From: CAXBDP01 sp041689935
Lineage (GTDB): Bacteria > Bacteroidota > Bacteroidia > Cytophagales > Cyclobacteriaceae
DNA length: 64,000 bases
Assembly (NCBI GenBank): GCA_041689935.1
Contig: JBDNFI010000097.1
Coordinates: 1 to 64,000 of the forward strand
Reading direction: 5' to 3'
The position numbers were made by a program, and so were the translations under genes. Below, one piece after another: positions 17,290 through 26,140 of this stretch. The notes under the pieces were generated by a model. The model had not been told where the DNA came from and made no database searches. It saw only the letters and a program-made list of their open reading frames with translations. The stretch's first letter is position 1. Every line of letters begins with the position of its first letter.

Positions 17290-18246
17290 TTAAGCCTCGT
17301 TTTTTTTAGGTCTAAGAACGTGGTGATAAGGATTGTATCCATTGCTTTGTTTGGCATAATAGCCGGTGCCATCATAGGCGCGTATTTCGGGATGATCCTT
17401 GCACTCGTTAGAGCAAGCACCATTCATCTCCCACCCGCATTTTTCGCAAATGGCCACATGCGCATTGCATTTAGGATTGGCACAATTTACCATTCTCTCG
17501 CCTTCGGTGTCACAAATAAAACATCTCGAAATTACCGTTGGATTTTTCTTGTTTATATCTACCGTTAGCCGATTATCGAAAACATAACATTTGCCTTCGA
17601 AATCCTCTCCATCGGTTTCAATACCATACTTGATGATGCCTCCGTGTAATTGGTACACATTTTCGAATCCTTGCTCAAGCAGGTAAGCACTTGCTTTCTC
17701 ACATTTAATTCCACCTGTGCAGTAAGTCACAATTTTCTTTCCTTTCAAATGGTCAATTTCATTGAGCTTTTCAGGGAAATCACGAAAGTTTTCGATATCA
17801 AAAGTAATCGCATTTTTGAAACGCCCGATATTATGTTCGTAGTTGGAACGCACATCTAAAATCACCACATCTTCTTGGTCCTTAAGCGATTTGAAATCTT
17901 GCGGACTTAGATGCACTCCCGTTTTTTCAAATGGCTTGAGATGCCTCAGACTTGAATGGACAATTTCTGCTTTCACCCGTACATTCAATTTCCTAAATGC
18001 TGGCATATTTGATTCGTCACTCTTGAAATCAATTCCTCGGAATCGAGGATCCAATTTCACAGCATCCATATATTTTTGGCAAGCTTCATGTGTGCCAGAC
18101 ACGGTTCCATTCAAGCCTTCAGGAGCAATAATAATGCGGCCACTCAAGCCAAGTTGCAAGCATAATAAATGATGCTGCTCTCTGAATTCATCTACATCCT
18201 CTATTGGGGTATAATGATAATACAGCAATACTTGATATTTTTCCAT
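17290..18246 (-). CDS. trhO: tRNA uridine(34) hydroxylase (rhodanese-like, YceA family)
   Basis: This protein of about 318 residues starts at MEKYQVLLYYHYTPI. An N-terminal ferredoxin-like region (residues 1-90) is followed by a rhodanese domain with the active loop YCTGGIKCEKAS near residue 170. TrhO makes 5-hydroxyuridine at position 34 of tRNA using O2. The C-terminal tail is rich in cysteines (CFICDTEG, NPKCNAHVAICEKCG, then CSNECKDH), which looks like a zinc-binding module and is present in many Bacteroidota homologues. An in-frame upstream extension of 8 residues exists but lacks family similarity. Confidence 0.9.
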   Translation of the reverse strand: MEKYQVLLYYHYTPIEDVDEFREQHHLLCLQLGLSGRIIIAPEGLNGTVSGTHEACQKYMDAVKLDPRFRGIDFKSDESNMPAFRKLNVRVKAEIVHSSLRHLKPFEKTGVHLSPQDFKSLKDQEDVVILDVRSNYEHNIGRFKNAITFDIENFRDFPEKLNEIDHLKGKKIVTYCTGGIKCEKASAYLLEQGFENVYQLHGGIIKYGIETDGEDFEGKCYVFDNRLTVDINKKNPTVISRCFICDTEGERMVNCANPKCNAHVAICEKCGWEMNGACSNECKDHPEIRAYDGTGYYAKQSNGYNPYHHVLRPKKNEA

Positions 18247-18301
18247 AATAGACCTCCTTGTTTCAGACAAGGTGTTTTTAGTGAAAATTGGTTTTAGTAT
18301 A

Positions 18302-18937
18302 TTAAACTACTTTTGCTGGGTTGCCATAGACAACTTCTTTAGCTTTTACATTAGAGATTACCACTGATCCTGGGCCTACTTGCGCTCCTTTACCAACCGT
18401 AACTCCCGGCAGAATTATTGACCCTGTACCGATTAATACATTTCCCTCAATGCAAGCTCCAGCGCCAATCACTGTACCTGCACCTAGTTGCACATAATCA
18501 CCAATGCTGCAATCATAATCGATCGTGCAACCTGAATTTATGATAATATGATTTCCTAATTTTGCTCCTTCTCCCAATACTACTCCTGCATTCACAAAAT
18601 TACCATGACCAATCTCCAGATTTTCGGGGATGCTTATGTTTTTGTGTAGCGCATTCGCAGGCATTACTTTACGTCTTTCCAGCAGCATTTTGATGGTAGT
18701 TGCGCGGTATTTTGGGTCTTCAATAGCGACAAATGCATCGCATTTTTTACCGATGTATTTCAAAAAGCCATCATCATCTGGACTTCCCAGAACGCTTGCT
18801 TCACCAATTTGCTGATTATGTAATTCTTCATTTTCGTCAAGAAATGCAAAAATTTCTATGCCATTACTTCTATAGATGTCATAAGCTGCTTTTGCTAATC
18901 CTTTTGCACCAAATATTATTACGGGATTTATCATCAT
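18302..18937 (-). CDS. NeuD-like sugar acyltransferase (hexapeptide repeat)
   Basis: This 211-residue protein has an N-terminal Rossmann-like PglD/NeuD segment (PVIIFGAKGLAKAAYDI, residues 5-21). A left-handed beta-helix follows from about residue 100, made of hexapeptide repeats (NFVNAGVVLGEGAKLGNHII, then DCSIGDYVQLGAGTVIGAGA). Such enzymes acetylate or acylate a sugar on surface glycans. No other polysaccharide gene is next to it, so the substrate is unknown. The start has two adjacent ATGs (18937 and 18934). Confidence 0.8.
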   Translation of the reverse strand: MMINPVIIFGAKGLAKAAYDIYRSNGIEIFAFLDENEELHNQQIGEASVLGSPDDDGFLKYIGKKCDAFVAIEDPKYRATTIKMLLERRKVMPANALHKNISIPENLEIGHGNFVNAGVVLGEGAKLGNHIIINSGCTIDYDCSIGDYVQLGAGTVIGAGACIEGNVLIGTGSIILPGVTVGKGAQVGPGSVVISNVKAKEVVYGNPAKVV

Positions 18938-19032
18938 CTCTAAATTTAGGATGCAAAATTAGCTAAAATTTCAGACTTTGTCAGGCTGTACGTTATAGAC
19001 TCGTCGAAGCGAAATAGAAAATGATTCATCCA

Positions 19033-20313
19033 CTAAGACTGTAAGGCTTCATTTCCAATTTTACATTTGAGGCATTGCTTTGATTCGCAAAAGTGCCGGT
19101 ATAGCCCAATTAATGCTTGAGAATCAAATGCCGTTTTATTTGGCAACCCTAATTCCTCCCAGTTTTTGGTGATTCTGTTTTTTTCAGGAGCTAAAGCCTC
19201 CAACCACTCAAGAGCAGTATCAAAATATCGCTGATTTTCCTTTTCTAGCCCAATAGCAAACATAAGTGGAGCGGCTACATTGATAATTAATAGCTCACGA
19301 CTATTGCTACCCATATATTTTGGAATTCCTTTACCTGTTTTTCCGAAATGATAATGGGTTTTCCAAAATGGTGAAAGCTCATTTTTGAATGCATTGTCTA
19401 GGTTTTTCACATTTGGAAATGACTCAAGTAGCGTGTAAGGATGTGGATTGGATGCCATAAAAGCGGCTAACTGTGCCATACGTAAGGTAGGAAAATTGGC
19501 AGGTCTTAAGCGGAGAAATTTCCATTGCTCGGCTTGGAGGCTTTTATCTTCCAGCCTATTTTTTCTAGCCAAAAAGGCAAATTCTTTTTTAAGGGATTGA
19601 TAATATTCATGCTCAATGGAGGTACTTTGGAGCAAGCCAGCCATCCCAAATAGCAATGCTTCAATCTGATAGCAATTTTGCTGATGCCATGCAAATAGTT
19701 TCCAAGGTATTCGTATGCCCAATTCAGTGAATGGTTCGGCATTCACTTTAAACCCAAAATGCCTAAATAGCCAAATCTGACAAGTCTGTGGCCAATCCTT
19801 ATTTTGGGTTCTATGTATTTCCAGAATTTCCTGCGCCTTTAACTCAAGCCTATGGATGAGCGCTTGCTCCATCATATCCAATTTGGTGATTTCCCGAATA
19901 CTCGGCAAATAGTTTTTGCAAGGAATAGGGTAGAGGTTGTGGACGAGAGCGGTATACCGATTTTCTAATTCGGTATCTGACCGGTCATGCAACTCCAATG
20001 TAGGAATTTCCTCGCCATTTGCATTCCTAATTACTTGATCCTGAATCCAAACCACATGCAATATCACCGACTCATAGGCTTCATCATGCTGGTGATTGTG
20101 CTTGAGCCAATCTGAAGCTCGAACATGAATTTCCACGTTTCCAGCCCACTTAATGCCATCAATGGAAAGCTTTGCCTGCTTAAAATCTGGACCTGCATCG
20201 GTATTGTAATGCCCGGTGTCAAATATAGCCAATTGCTTTCCATCAGTAGTTTGTAGCCTGTTTTGATCAAACTTCTGAAAACGCCAAATATAATGAAGGA
20301 ACTCCTCTTTCAT
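19033..20313 (-). CDS. DUF2851 family protein
   Basis: This 426-residue cytoplasmic protein is recognised by its opening (EEFLHYIWRFQKFD) and the conserved GHYNTDAGPDFKQAKL and GNVEIHVRASDWLKH segments in the first 80 residues. DUF2851 is conserved in Bacteroidota, and its early half has a nuclease-like look (acidic residue, then ExHxxxSDW), but no activity has been shown. The ATG at 20313 is preferred over a TTG one codon upstream. The next gene on this strand (pyrF) is upstream with a gap of about 70 bases. Confidence 0.85.
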   Translation of the reverse strand: MKEEFLHYIWRFQKFDQNRLQTTDGKQLAIFDTGHYNTDAGPDFKQAKLSIDGIKWAGNVEIHVRASDWLKHNHQHDEAYESVILHVVWIQDQVIRNANGEEIPTLELHDRSDTELENRYTALVHNLYPIPCKNYLPSIREITKLDMMEQALIHRLELKAQEILEIHRTQNKDWPQTCQIWLFRHFGFKVNAEPFTELGIRIPWKLFAWHQQNCYQIEALLFGMAGLLQSTSIEHEYYQSLKKEFAFLARKNRLEDKSLQAEQWKFLRLRPANFPTLRMAQLAAFMASNPHPYTLLESFPNVKNLDNAFKNELSPFWKTHYHFGKTGKGIPKYMGSNSRELLIINVAAPLMFAIGLEKENQRYFDTALEWLEALAPEKNRITKNWEELGLPNKTAFDSQALIGLYRHFCESKQCLKCKIGNEALQS

Positions 20314-20382
20314 CAATGCATTGTTTAGGTTACGAAAATAGAATACCAGACTCTACTGATTCATTAACTAAACATACGCATT

Positions 20383-21198
20383 TTATAAATATTTATCCAG
20401 CAGTTCCTTCATTTCCATGCGAATTAGCTTGGATTCATTTTGCGCCTTTTCGGCAAAGTCTTCTTCATTGGATTTGTAAATAATGGCCCTGCTCGAATTT
20501 ACCAAGAGACCGCATTCATAGTTCATTCCATATTTCGCCACTTCTTCTAAGGAACCACCCTGCGCGCCTACGCCAGGAATCAACAAGAAATTATCAGGAA
20601 CAATTTTTCTAATCTCCTGCAAATAGGCCGCTCTTGTCGCCCCCACTACATACATCATATTATCTGCATTGCCCCATTTCTTGCTGGTTTCCAACACTTT
20701 TTTATACAATGGAAGCCCATTCTCATCCTCAAGCATTTGAAAATCCATACTCCCTGGGTTTGATGTAAGGGCCAGAAGAATTACCCACTTATCTGGAAAA
20801 CTTAAAAAAGGCTCTACGGAGTCGCTCCCCATATATGGCGCAATGGTGATGGAGTCGAATTCAAAAGTTTCGAAGAAGGTCTGCGCGTACATCTTGCTGG
20901 TATTCCCTATATCTCCACGTTTGGCATCGGCAATCGTGAAATGCTCTTTAGGTATGTAGTTCAGCGTTTTTTGTAGGCTCTCCCATCCTTTGACACCCCT
21001 ACTTTCATAAAAGGCAATATTCGGCTTGTAGGCTACGCAATAGTCAGATGTAGCATCAATTATTTCTTTATTGAAGGCAAATATGGGATCTTCCTCCCGC
21101 AACAAATGCGGAGGAATTTTTTGGATATCCGTGTCTAAGCCAACACAGAGGAATGTCCCTTTTTTCTTTATTTGCGCAAATAATTCTTGTCTGTTCAT
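20383..21198 (-). CDS. pyrF: Orotidine 5'-phosphate decarboxylase
   Basis: This 271-residue enzyme converts OMP to UMP in the last step of pyrimidine synthesis. It is the longer type 2 form. FLCVGLDTDIQKIP is at the start, the catalytic IADAKRGDIGNTS is near residue 88, APYMGSDSVEPF is near 120, and IPGVGAQGGSL is near 207. It follows aspartate kinase by 12 bases on the same strand and is probably co-transcribed with it. Other pyr genes of the window (pyrR-pyrB) lie about 18 kb away. Confidence 0.95.
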   Translation of the reverse strand: MNRQELFAQIKKKGTFLCVGLDTDIQKIPPHLLREEDPIFAFNKEIIDATSDYCVAYKPNIAFYESRGVKGWESLQKTLNYIPKEHFTIADAKRGDIGNTSKMYAQTFFETFEFDSITIAPYMGSDSVEPFLSFPDKWVILLALTSNPGSMDFQMLEDENGLPLYKKVLETSKKWGNADNMMYVVGATRAAYLQEIRKIVPDNFLLIPGVGAQGGSLEEVAKYGMNYECGLLVNSSRAIIYKSNEEDFAEKAQNESKLIRMEMKELLDKYL

Positions 21199-21210
21199 GA
21201 TGGTATAAAC

Positions 21211-22455
21211 CTATTTGTATAATAGCTGAAACGTATTTCTTGTCTTCTGTTCAATCAAAAAATCCTTGTTTATTTTGGCCAAAGCCACATTTTCTTCCAG
21301 ATAGTTTTTGATGGTAAGTAAAGTAAGCTCGTGATTGTATTTGATGCTAAAATGCTCTTGTAATGCATTGGTTAATTGGGTAAATGCAACTTTTCGAGAA
21401 TCAAATATCACAGAAAATGAAGTAGCCGAATTTTGCATTAAATTAGCGTGAATATGGCAATTGCTTAATTCCTTCAGTATATCACTTAGATTTTTTTCAT
21501 GAATAAAAGAAGAATCGCGAGTAGCAAATGAAATCAATGTTTGATTGAATTTGTAAATATAAGTAGGCAAATCTTGTCCTTTTTCATGGGAAATCACGGT
21601 TCCGGAAGCTTCGGGTTGCAAAAATGGCTTCACGTACAGCGGAATCCCTTTTTGAGAAAGCGGGAGGATCGTTTTTGGGTGAATCACCACCGCACCATAG
21701 TAAGTCATCTCGGCAGCATCTTGATAGCTTATTTGCTCAAATTTTTGGGTTTCCTGCATTATTCGAGGGTCGGCTGTGAGTACGCCAGCTACATCTTTCC
21801 AGATACTCACAGATTCGGCATTGATACAATGAGCAATAATAGCGGCACTAAAATCAGAACCCTCCCGCCCAAGGGTGGTGCAGTTTCCTTCCGAATCGCC
21901 ACCGATAAAGCCCTGAGTCAAGATCGTACCAGTCAATTTCCCTTCACACAGTTTTTGTAGGTTCGCCTGTGTCAACTCCCAATTCACTTCTGCATCACCA
22001 TAGCGATTGTCCGTACGGATCAAATCTTTGGCATGAACAAGCCAGTTTTCGAGTTCAGATTCCGCCAAAAAATGATGTACGATGGTCGTAGAAAGTAATT
22101 CACCATAGGAGACTATTTGATCGTAATAGAAATTGTAATCACCTTTTTGATCTATATTATTTAGTTGGAGTTCTAGGCGTTCAAAAATTTCGTTCAACTC
22201 TATTATTACATCAATATCAAGCTCCAATTCCATGGCGGTTTGGAGATGATAGTTTTTTAGATGCTCTATAAATTCAAAAGCACTTTCTTTAGCCCACACT
22301 TTTGTTAGAATTTGCTCTAGGGCATTGGTCGTTTTGCCCATGGCAGACACTACACAAAAAATCTTCTTGTCTGAGTAATGGGCTAAAATTTTAGCTAAAT
22401 TTTGAATGCCTTCAGCATCTTTCACCGATGCTCCACCAAATTTGAATACGATCAT
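21211..22455 (-). CDS. lysC: Aspartate kinase
   Basis: This 414-residue enzyme phosphorylates aspartate, the first step towards lysine, threonine and methionine. VFKFGGASVKDAEG is at the N terminus, and TTLGREGSDFSAAIIA is near residue 200. The WKDVAGVLTADPRI segment follows, then a C-terminal ACT-like regulatory region from about residue 300 (SFATRDSSFIHEKNLSD). There is no fused homoserine dehydrogenase or decarboxylase. It starts at the ATG at 22455 and reads into pyrF. Confidence 0.92.
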   Translation of the reverse strand: MIVFKFGGASVKDAEGIQNLAKILAHYSDKKIFCVVSAMGKTTNALEQILTKVWAKESAFEFIEHLKNYHLQTAMELELDIDVIIELNEIFERLELQLNNIDQKGDYNFYYDQIVSYGELLSTTIVHHFLAESELENWLVHAKDLIRTDNRYGDAEVNWELTQANLQKLCEGKLTGTILTQGFIGGDSEGNCTTLGREGSDFSAAIIAHCINAESVSIWKDVAGVLTADPRIMQETQKFEQISYQDAAEMTYYGAVVIHPKTILPLSQKGIPLYVKPFLQPEASGTVISHEKGQDLPTYIYKFNQTLISFATRDSSFIHEKNLSDILKELSNCHIHANLMQNSATSFSVIFDSRKVAFTQLTNALQEHFSIKYNHELTLLTIKNYLEENVALAKINKDFLIEQKTRNTFQLLYK

Positions 22456-22784
22456 TAATAATCCTTCCTGATAAGTTTCTTTTTTTCGACGTGGTAAATA
22501 ACGGGATTTGAAAGGAAGATTAGGATTTCAGGACAGTTTATTTCTTCCCTTTGTGTTCACTGCATATCAAATCACTTTTTACCAATCGCAAAGAGTGCAA
22601 AGTTTTACACAAAGAGCGCAAAGTGGTATTTTTTCTTCTATACGAATTCTTCGTTCTTCTCTTTGCGTCTTTTGCGGATAAAATTCTTTTAAGTCCAGTA
22701 ATTTCAATTAAGCGGAGCGAATTTTTTTAGCTTATAATTTTGCCTTAATTTCGCTGAACCTAAATTTTGTTTTGACCCTCAATT
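22456..22784. repeat. Intergenic region with degenerate CGCAAAG inverted repeats
   Basis: This gap of about 330 bases lies between divergent genes. At 22587-22624 the word GCAAAG recurs three times in one orientation (CGCAAAGAGTGCAAAG, then AAAGAGCGCAAAG). At 22661-22676 it returns inverted (CTTTGCGTCTTTTGCG), with an AT-rich spacer between. The arrangement resembles decayed interspersed palindromic elements common between Bacteroidota genes. The promoters of lysC and fbp must also be here. No gene is visible. Confidence 0.5.
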
Positions 22785-23774
22785 ATGGAAGCCAATCCTA
22801 TTTCTTCGCCAATTGGCGTAACACTAGACAGATTTATTAAGAACAATCAAGATGACTTTCCATTTGCAAGCGGTGAACTTTCACAACTTTTGCGAGATAT
22901 CGCATTGGCATCTAAGGTGGTGAATAGAGAAATAAATCGAGCTGGGTTGGTAGATATATTGGGAGGATTTGGCGCTCAAAATGTGCAAGGTGAAGATCAA
23001 CAGAAATTAGATGTGGCCGCTAATATCCGATTCATAAGAGCCCTGACCAAAGGAGGCGAAGTTTGCGGTATAATATCCGAAGAAGATGAAGGTGTAGTAG
23101 ATACTGGTAAATATAATGGTCGATATATTGTAGCAATGGATCCATTGGATGGCTCAACCAATATTGATGTGAATGTTTCTATAGGAACCATATTCTCCGT
23201 TTACCGAAGAGTAAGCCCTATTGGAGGACCTGTGCAGATGGAAGATTTGCTTCAGGCTGGAAGCGCACAAGTTGCAGCTGGCTATGTGCTTTATGGCTCA
23301 TCCACTATGTTAGTTTACAGTACAGGTAAGGGCGTAAATGGCTTTACTTACGAGAGCTCTTTAGGCGAATACTTTTTATCTCATCCCGATATTCAAACAC
23401 CAAAAGATGGGAAAATTTACAGCATCAATGAGGGTTCTTCCAATAGTTTCCCACCCGAAGTGAGCGGCTATATAAAATATTGTAAAGACCAAAAATATTC
23501 AGCCCGATACATTGGATCCTTGGTGGCTGATTTTCATAGAAACTTATTCAAAGGAGGAATCTTTATTTATCCTGCTACGGAAAACGCCCCAAATGGAAAG
23601 CTTAGATTGCTCTACGAATGCAATGCATTAGCATTTTTGGTAGAACAAGCGGGAGGATTGGCTTTGGATGGCAAAAACAGAATTCTTGATATTGTGCCTA
23701 CCAAGCTTCACCAAAGAGTTCCTTATTTTGTGGGTTCTCCTAACATGGTGAAAAAAGCCTGCGGATTAGATTGA
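22785..23774 (+). CDS. fbp: Class 1 fructose-1,6-bisphosphatase
   Basis: This 329-residue gluconeogenic enzyme removes the 1-phosphate of fructose-1,6-bisphosphate. The metal and substrate site is intact: GEDQQKLDVAAN near residue 68, ISEEDEGV near 102, and MDPLDGSTNIDVNVSIGT near 122. The RYIGSLVADFHR and GKLRLLYECNALAFLVEQAGG segments follow. It stands alone, with its stop facing a - strand run of genes 13 bases away. Confidence 0.95.
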   Translation: MEANPISSPIGVTLDRFIKNNQDDFPFASGELSQLLRDIALASKVVNREINRAGLVDILGGFGAQNVQGEDQQKLDVAANIRFIRALTKGGEVCGIISEEDEGVVDTGKYNGRYIVAMDPLDGSTNIDVNVSIGTIFSVYRRVSPIGGPVQMEDLLQAGSAQVAAGYVLYGSSTMLVYSTGKGVNGFTYESSLGEYFLSHPDIQTPKDGKIYSINEGSSNSFPPEVSGYIKYCKDQKYSARYIGSLVADFHRNLFKGGIFIYPATENAPNGKLRLLYECNALAFLVEQAGGLALDGKNRILDIVPTKLHQRVPYFVGSPNMVKKACGLD

Positions 23775-23787
23775 TACGGATAATCTC

Positions 23788-24114
23788 TTAGCTATATTTT
23801 TGGCGGATTAATATCTTCTGCCACTGCCTTTTCAAAATCTCTTCCGTCAGCAGATTGGGAATATCATCTGGGGAAGCCATTGTTAATATTTCTTTGACTT
23901 TACTTTCCTTTAGGTCGATCCTATATAAGGCTTGCAATAAACCTTGCATATCATAATCGAGCTTATGTTTTAATACTCGATTGAGCCAAGCTTTTAATAC
24001 TTCCCAATCTCCTTCATCAACTAAAAAAGGATTCGGCAATTCCTGATCGAGCTGTTTTATTGTCAGCTCGGCAGTTTGCCGAATCCATTCTTCAGGTTTA
24101 GTATTTTCGTTCAT
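23788..24114 (-). CDS. Hypothetical small protein
   Basis: This 108-residue protein has no recognised family. It is mainly helical (EEWIRQTAELTIKQLDQEL, DWEVLKAWLNRVLKHKL) and has no signal peptide or Cys. It begins directly where the DUF5606 gene ends (stop and start adjacent at 24114/24115), so it is translated from the EngB-DUF5606 transcript. The conserved coupling suggests a housekeeping accessory role, but nothing specific can be read. Confidence 0.7.
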   Translation of the reverse strand: MNENTKPEEWIRQTAELTIKQLDQELPNPFLVDEGDWEVLKAWLNRVLKHKLDYDMQGLLQALYRIDLKESKVKEILTMASPDDIPNLLTEEILKRQWQKILIRQKYS

Positions 24115-24549
24115 TTATTGCTCTGGAGCATCCACTTCTTCTCTTGGCTCATTGGGGTCTTCCAATACCTCTGGACATAATTTTACAATGACCCGATACC
24201 AGTTAACTAATTTCTTGATGTTAGATGGGTACACGCGCTCTTCATCATGCTCGGGTAGAATGTGCTTCATAAACCCTCTTAGTTCAGCCTGTGTTGCGTC
24301 ATGCTCGATGCCCGGATCATCGCCAAATTCCTTATTTATGGCTTTGAACACATCAAGTAATGGAGTGTTTTCGTCTGAAACTGTATAAATGGAAATCTCT
24401 TCTAGTAAAGAAACTTGTGTAGCTGGGCCGGCCAGAATTCGCTTCTTGACATCGTCCATACTTTCAAGAATCACACCTTGTCTTCCTCCTTTTACAATTT
24501 TGAACAGACCACCTTTGCCTGTTATGCTGGCTATTTCGTTAAATTCCAT
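24115..24549 (-). CDS. DUF5606 family protein
   Basis: This 144-residue protein starts at MEFNEIASITGKGGLFKI. An in-frame upstream extension overlaps the EngB gene and is not likely. The segments GGRQGVILESMDDVKKR and TVSDENTPLLDVFKAI are characteristic of DUF5606. A helical C-terminal part follows, with PSNIKKLVNWYRVI and an acidic tail. The family is confined to Bacteroidota and has an SH3-like N-terminal strand pattern, with no known function. It sits 4 bases after engB on the same strand. Confidence 0.85.
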   Translation of the reverse strand: MEFNEIASITGKGGLFKIVKGGRQGVILESMDDVKKRILAGPATQVSLLEEISIYTVSDENTPLLDVFKAINKEFGDDPGIEHDATQAELRGFMKHILPEHDEERVYPSNIKKLVNWYRVIVKLCPEVLEDPNEPREEVDAPEQ

Positions 24550-24553
24550 GTAT

Positions 24554-25168
24554 TTATTCTTGCGTAAATTGTTGGTTCCAATATTCAATAAAATCTAAAA
24601 TTTCATCCCGCCCTTGTTTGGTTTCAGCCGAAGAAGCAAATTCCTGAGGCAATGCATCCCAAGCGAGTTTCAGTTCTCTGTTAAACTTGGCGATGGACAT
24701 TTGCGATTTATTCACACTCTGTTTATCAATTTTTGTAAAAACTAAACAGATAGGTATTCCTTGCTTGCCTAGCCAATTGATAAACTCCATATCATTTTTT
24801 TGCGGATCAATACGGCTATCAATAAGCACAAAAACATAAACCAAGTTTGGCCGAGATTCCAAGTAACTTTTAATCATTTTCTCCCAACTACTTCTATTTG
24901 TGCGGCTTGTCTTAGCGTATCCATATCCAGGCAAATCGACAATATACCAAGAGTCATTAATCACAAAATGATTAATGAGCTGAGTCTTGCCAGGTGTGCC
25001 AGATGTCTTGGCCATAGCTTTGCGACCCACTAGCATATTGATAAGCGAGCTTTTGCCCACATTTGATCTACCAATAAAAGCATATTCGGGCATATTGGGC
25101 TCAGGGCACTTAGCCGGATCCGTATTACTCATCACAAACTCCGCAGAAACAATCCTTTCTTTTGCCAT
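24554..25168 (-). CDS. engB: Ribosome biogenesis GTPase EngB (YsxC/YihA)
   Basis: This 204-residue TrmE-Era-class GTPase is needed for assembly of the large ribosomal subunit. All G motifs are present: G1 GRSNVGKSS near residue 33, G2/G3 region TPGKTQLINHF and DLPGYGYAK near 60-85, G4 TKID near 146, and G5 ASSAET near 180. It is the first gene of an engB-DUF5606-hypothetical operon and is divergent from menG/ubiE. Confidence 0.95.
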   Translation of the reverse strand: MAKERIVSAEFVMSNTDPAKCPEPNMPEYAFIGRSNVGKSSLINMLVGRKAMAKTSGTPGKTQLINHFVINDSWYIVDLPGYGYAKTSRTNRSSWEKMIKSYLESRPNLVYVFVLIDSRIDPQKNDMEFINWLGKQGIPICLVFTKIDKQSVNKSQMSIAKFNRELKLAWDALPQEFASSAETKQGRDEILDFIEYWNQQFTQE

Positions 25169-25417
25169 AGGACGACAAAATTATATCATATCCCTCAAGT
25201 AAAAAATCTATAATCATGATATTCCTTACAAATCGGAAAGGAAATGGGCAACAGGCTATTTTTTCAGCATTTTATTTTCTTGAAAAGCTCAGGGAACAGC
25301 TTGCTTCCAATATCACCGTTCCAATTATCTGAATTTTTTTTCATCTCTTTTCATTTTTCTCTAACTAAGCGGGAGGTAGGCGAGTTATTCATTAATATTG
25401 CACCAGAAATTGAAATC

Positions 25418-26140
25418 ATGACAGTAGTACCATACAAAGACAGGGACGAAGGGAAGAAAAAGCAAGTTGCGGATATGTTTGATAGCATCAGCCCAAAATA
25501 TGATTTACTCAATCATGTGTTGAGCTTAGGCATCGATATCCGCTGGAGGAAAAAGGCCATTAAGCAATTAAAGGAATTACAGCCTAAAATGATTCTTGAT
25601 GTAGCCACGGGCACAGGTGATTTTGCTTTGGAAGCACTTGTGCTTAATCCCGATAAGATTATTGGGGTAGATATCTCCGAAGGAATGCTGGATATGGGAA
25701 AGAAGAAAATTATTCAAAAAGGACTTACCGAAAAGATTCAATTACAAACAGGCGATTCTGAAGACTTGCAATTCGATGACAATATGTTTGATGCTGTAAT
25801 CGTTTCATTTGGAGTAAGGAACTTTGAGAATCTAAGAAAAGGCTTGGAAGGAATGCATCGCGTACTGAAGCCTGGAGGCAAGGTGGTCATCCTTGAGTTT
25901 TCTAAACCAAAAGCCTTTCCGTTCAAGCAGATTTATAATTTTTACTTTAAAAATATATTGCCGGGTATAGGGAAAATTATTTCAAAGGATAATTCAGCCT
26001 ATACATATTTACCGGAATCTGTAAAAGATTTTCCTGATGGGAAGAACTTCACAGATATACTTGATAATATTGGATACAAAAACACTGAATGCACGCCTTT
26101 AACTCTTGGGATAAGCTCTATTTACACAGGCATAAAATAA
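25418..26140 (+). CDS. ubiE: Demethylmenaquinone methyltransferase
   Basis: This 240-residue SAM-dependent enzyme performs the last step of menaquinone synthesis (also named MenG in bacteria that only make menaquinone). The start is the ATG at 25418 (MTVVPYKDRDEGKKKQV). The longer frame upstream reads as non-coding. Family motifs are MFDSISPKYDLLNHVLSLG near residue 20, the SAM loop ILDVATGTGDFALEAL near 65, and LEFSKPKAFPFKQIYNFYF near 160. Its end overlaps the PorT-like gene. Confidence 0.93.
   Translation: MTVVPYKDRDEGKKKQVADMFDSISPKYDLLNHVLSLGIDIRWRKKAIKQLKELQPKMILDVATGTGDFALEALVLNPDKIIGVDISEGMLDMGKKKIIQKGLTEKIQLQTGDSEDLQFDDNMFDAVIVSFGVRNFENLRKGLEGMHRVLKPGGKVVILEFSKPKAFPFKQIYNFYFKNILPGIGKIISKDNSAYTYLPESVKDFPDGKNFTDILDNIGYKNTECTPLTLGISSIYTGIK

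Noticed and set aside
25244..25417. N-terminal extension of UbiE
   Set aside because: The added residues do not resemble the family. The ATG at 25418 fits the usual start.
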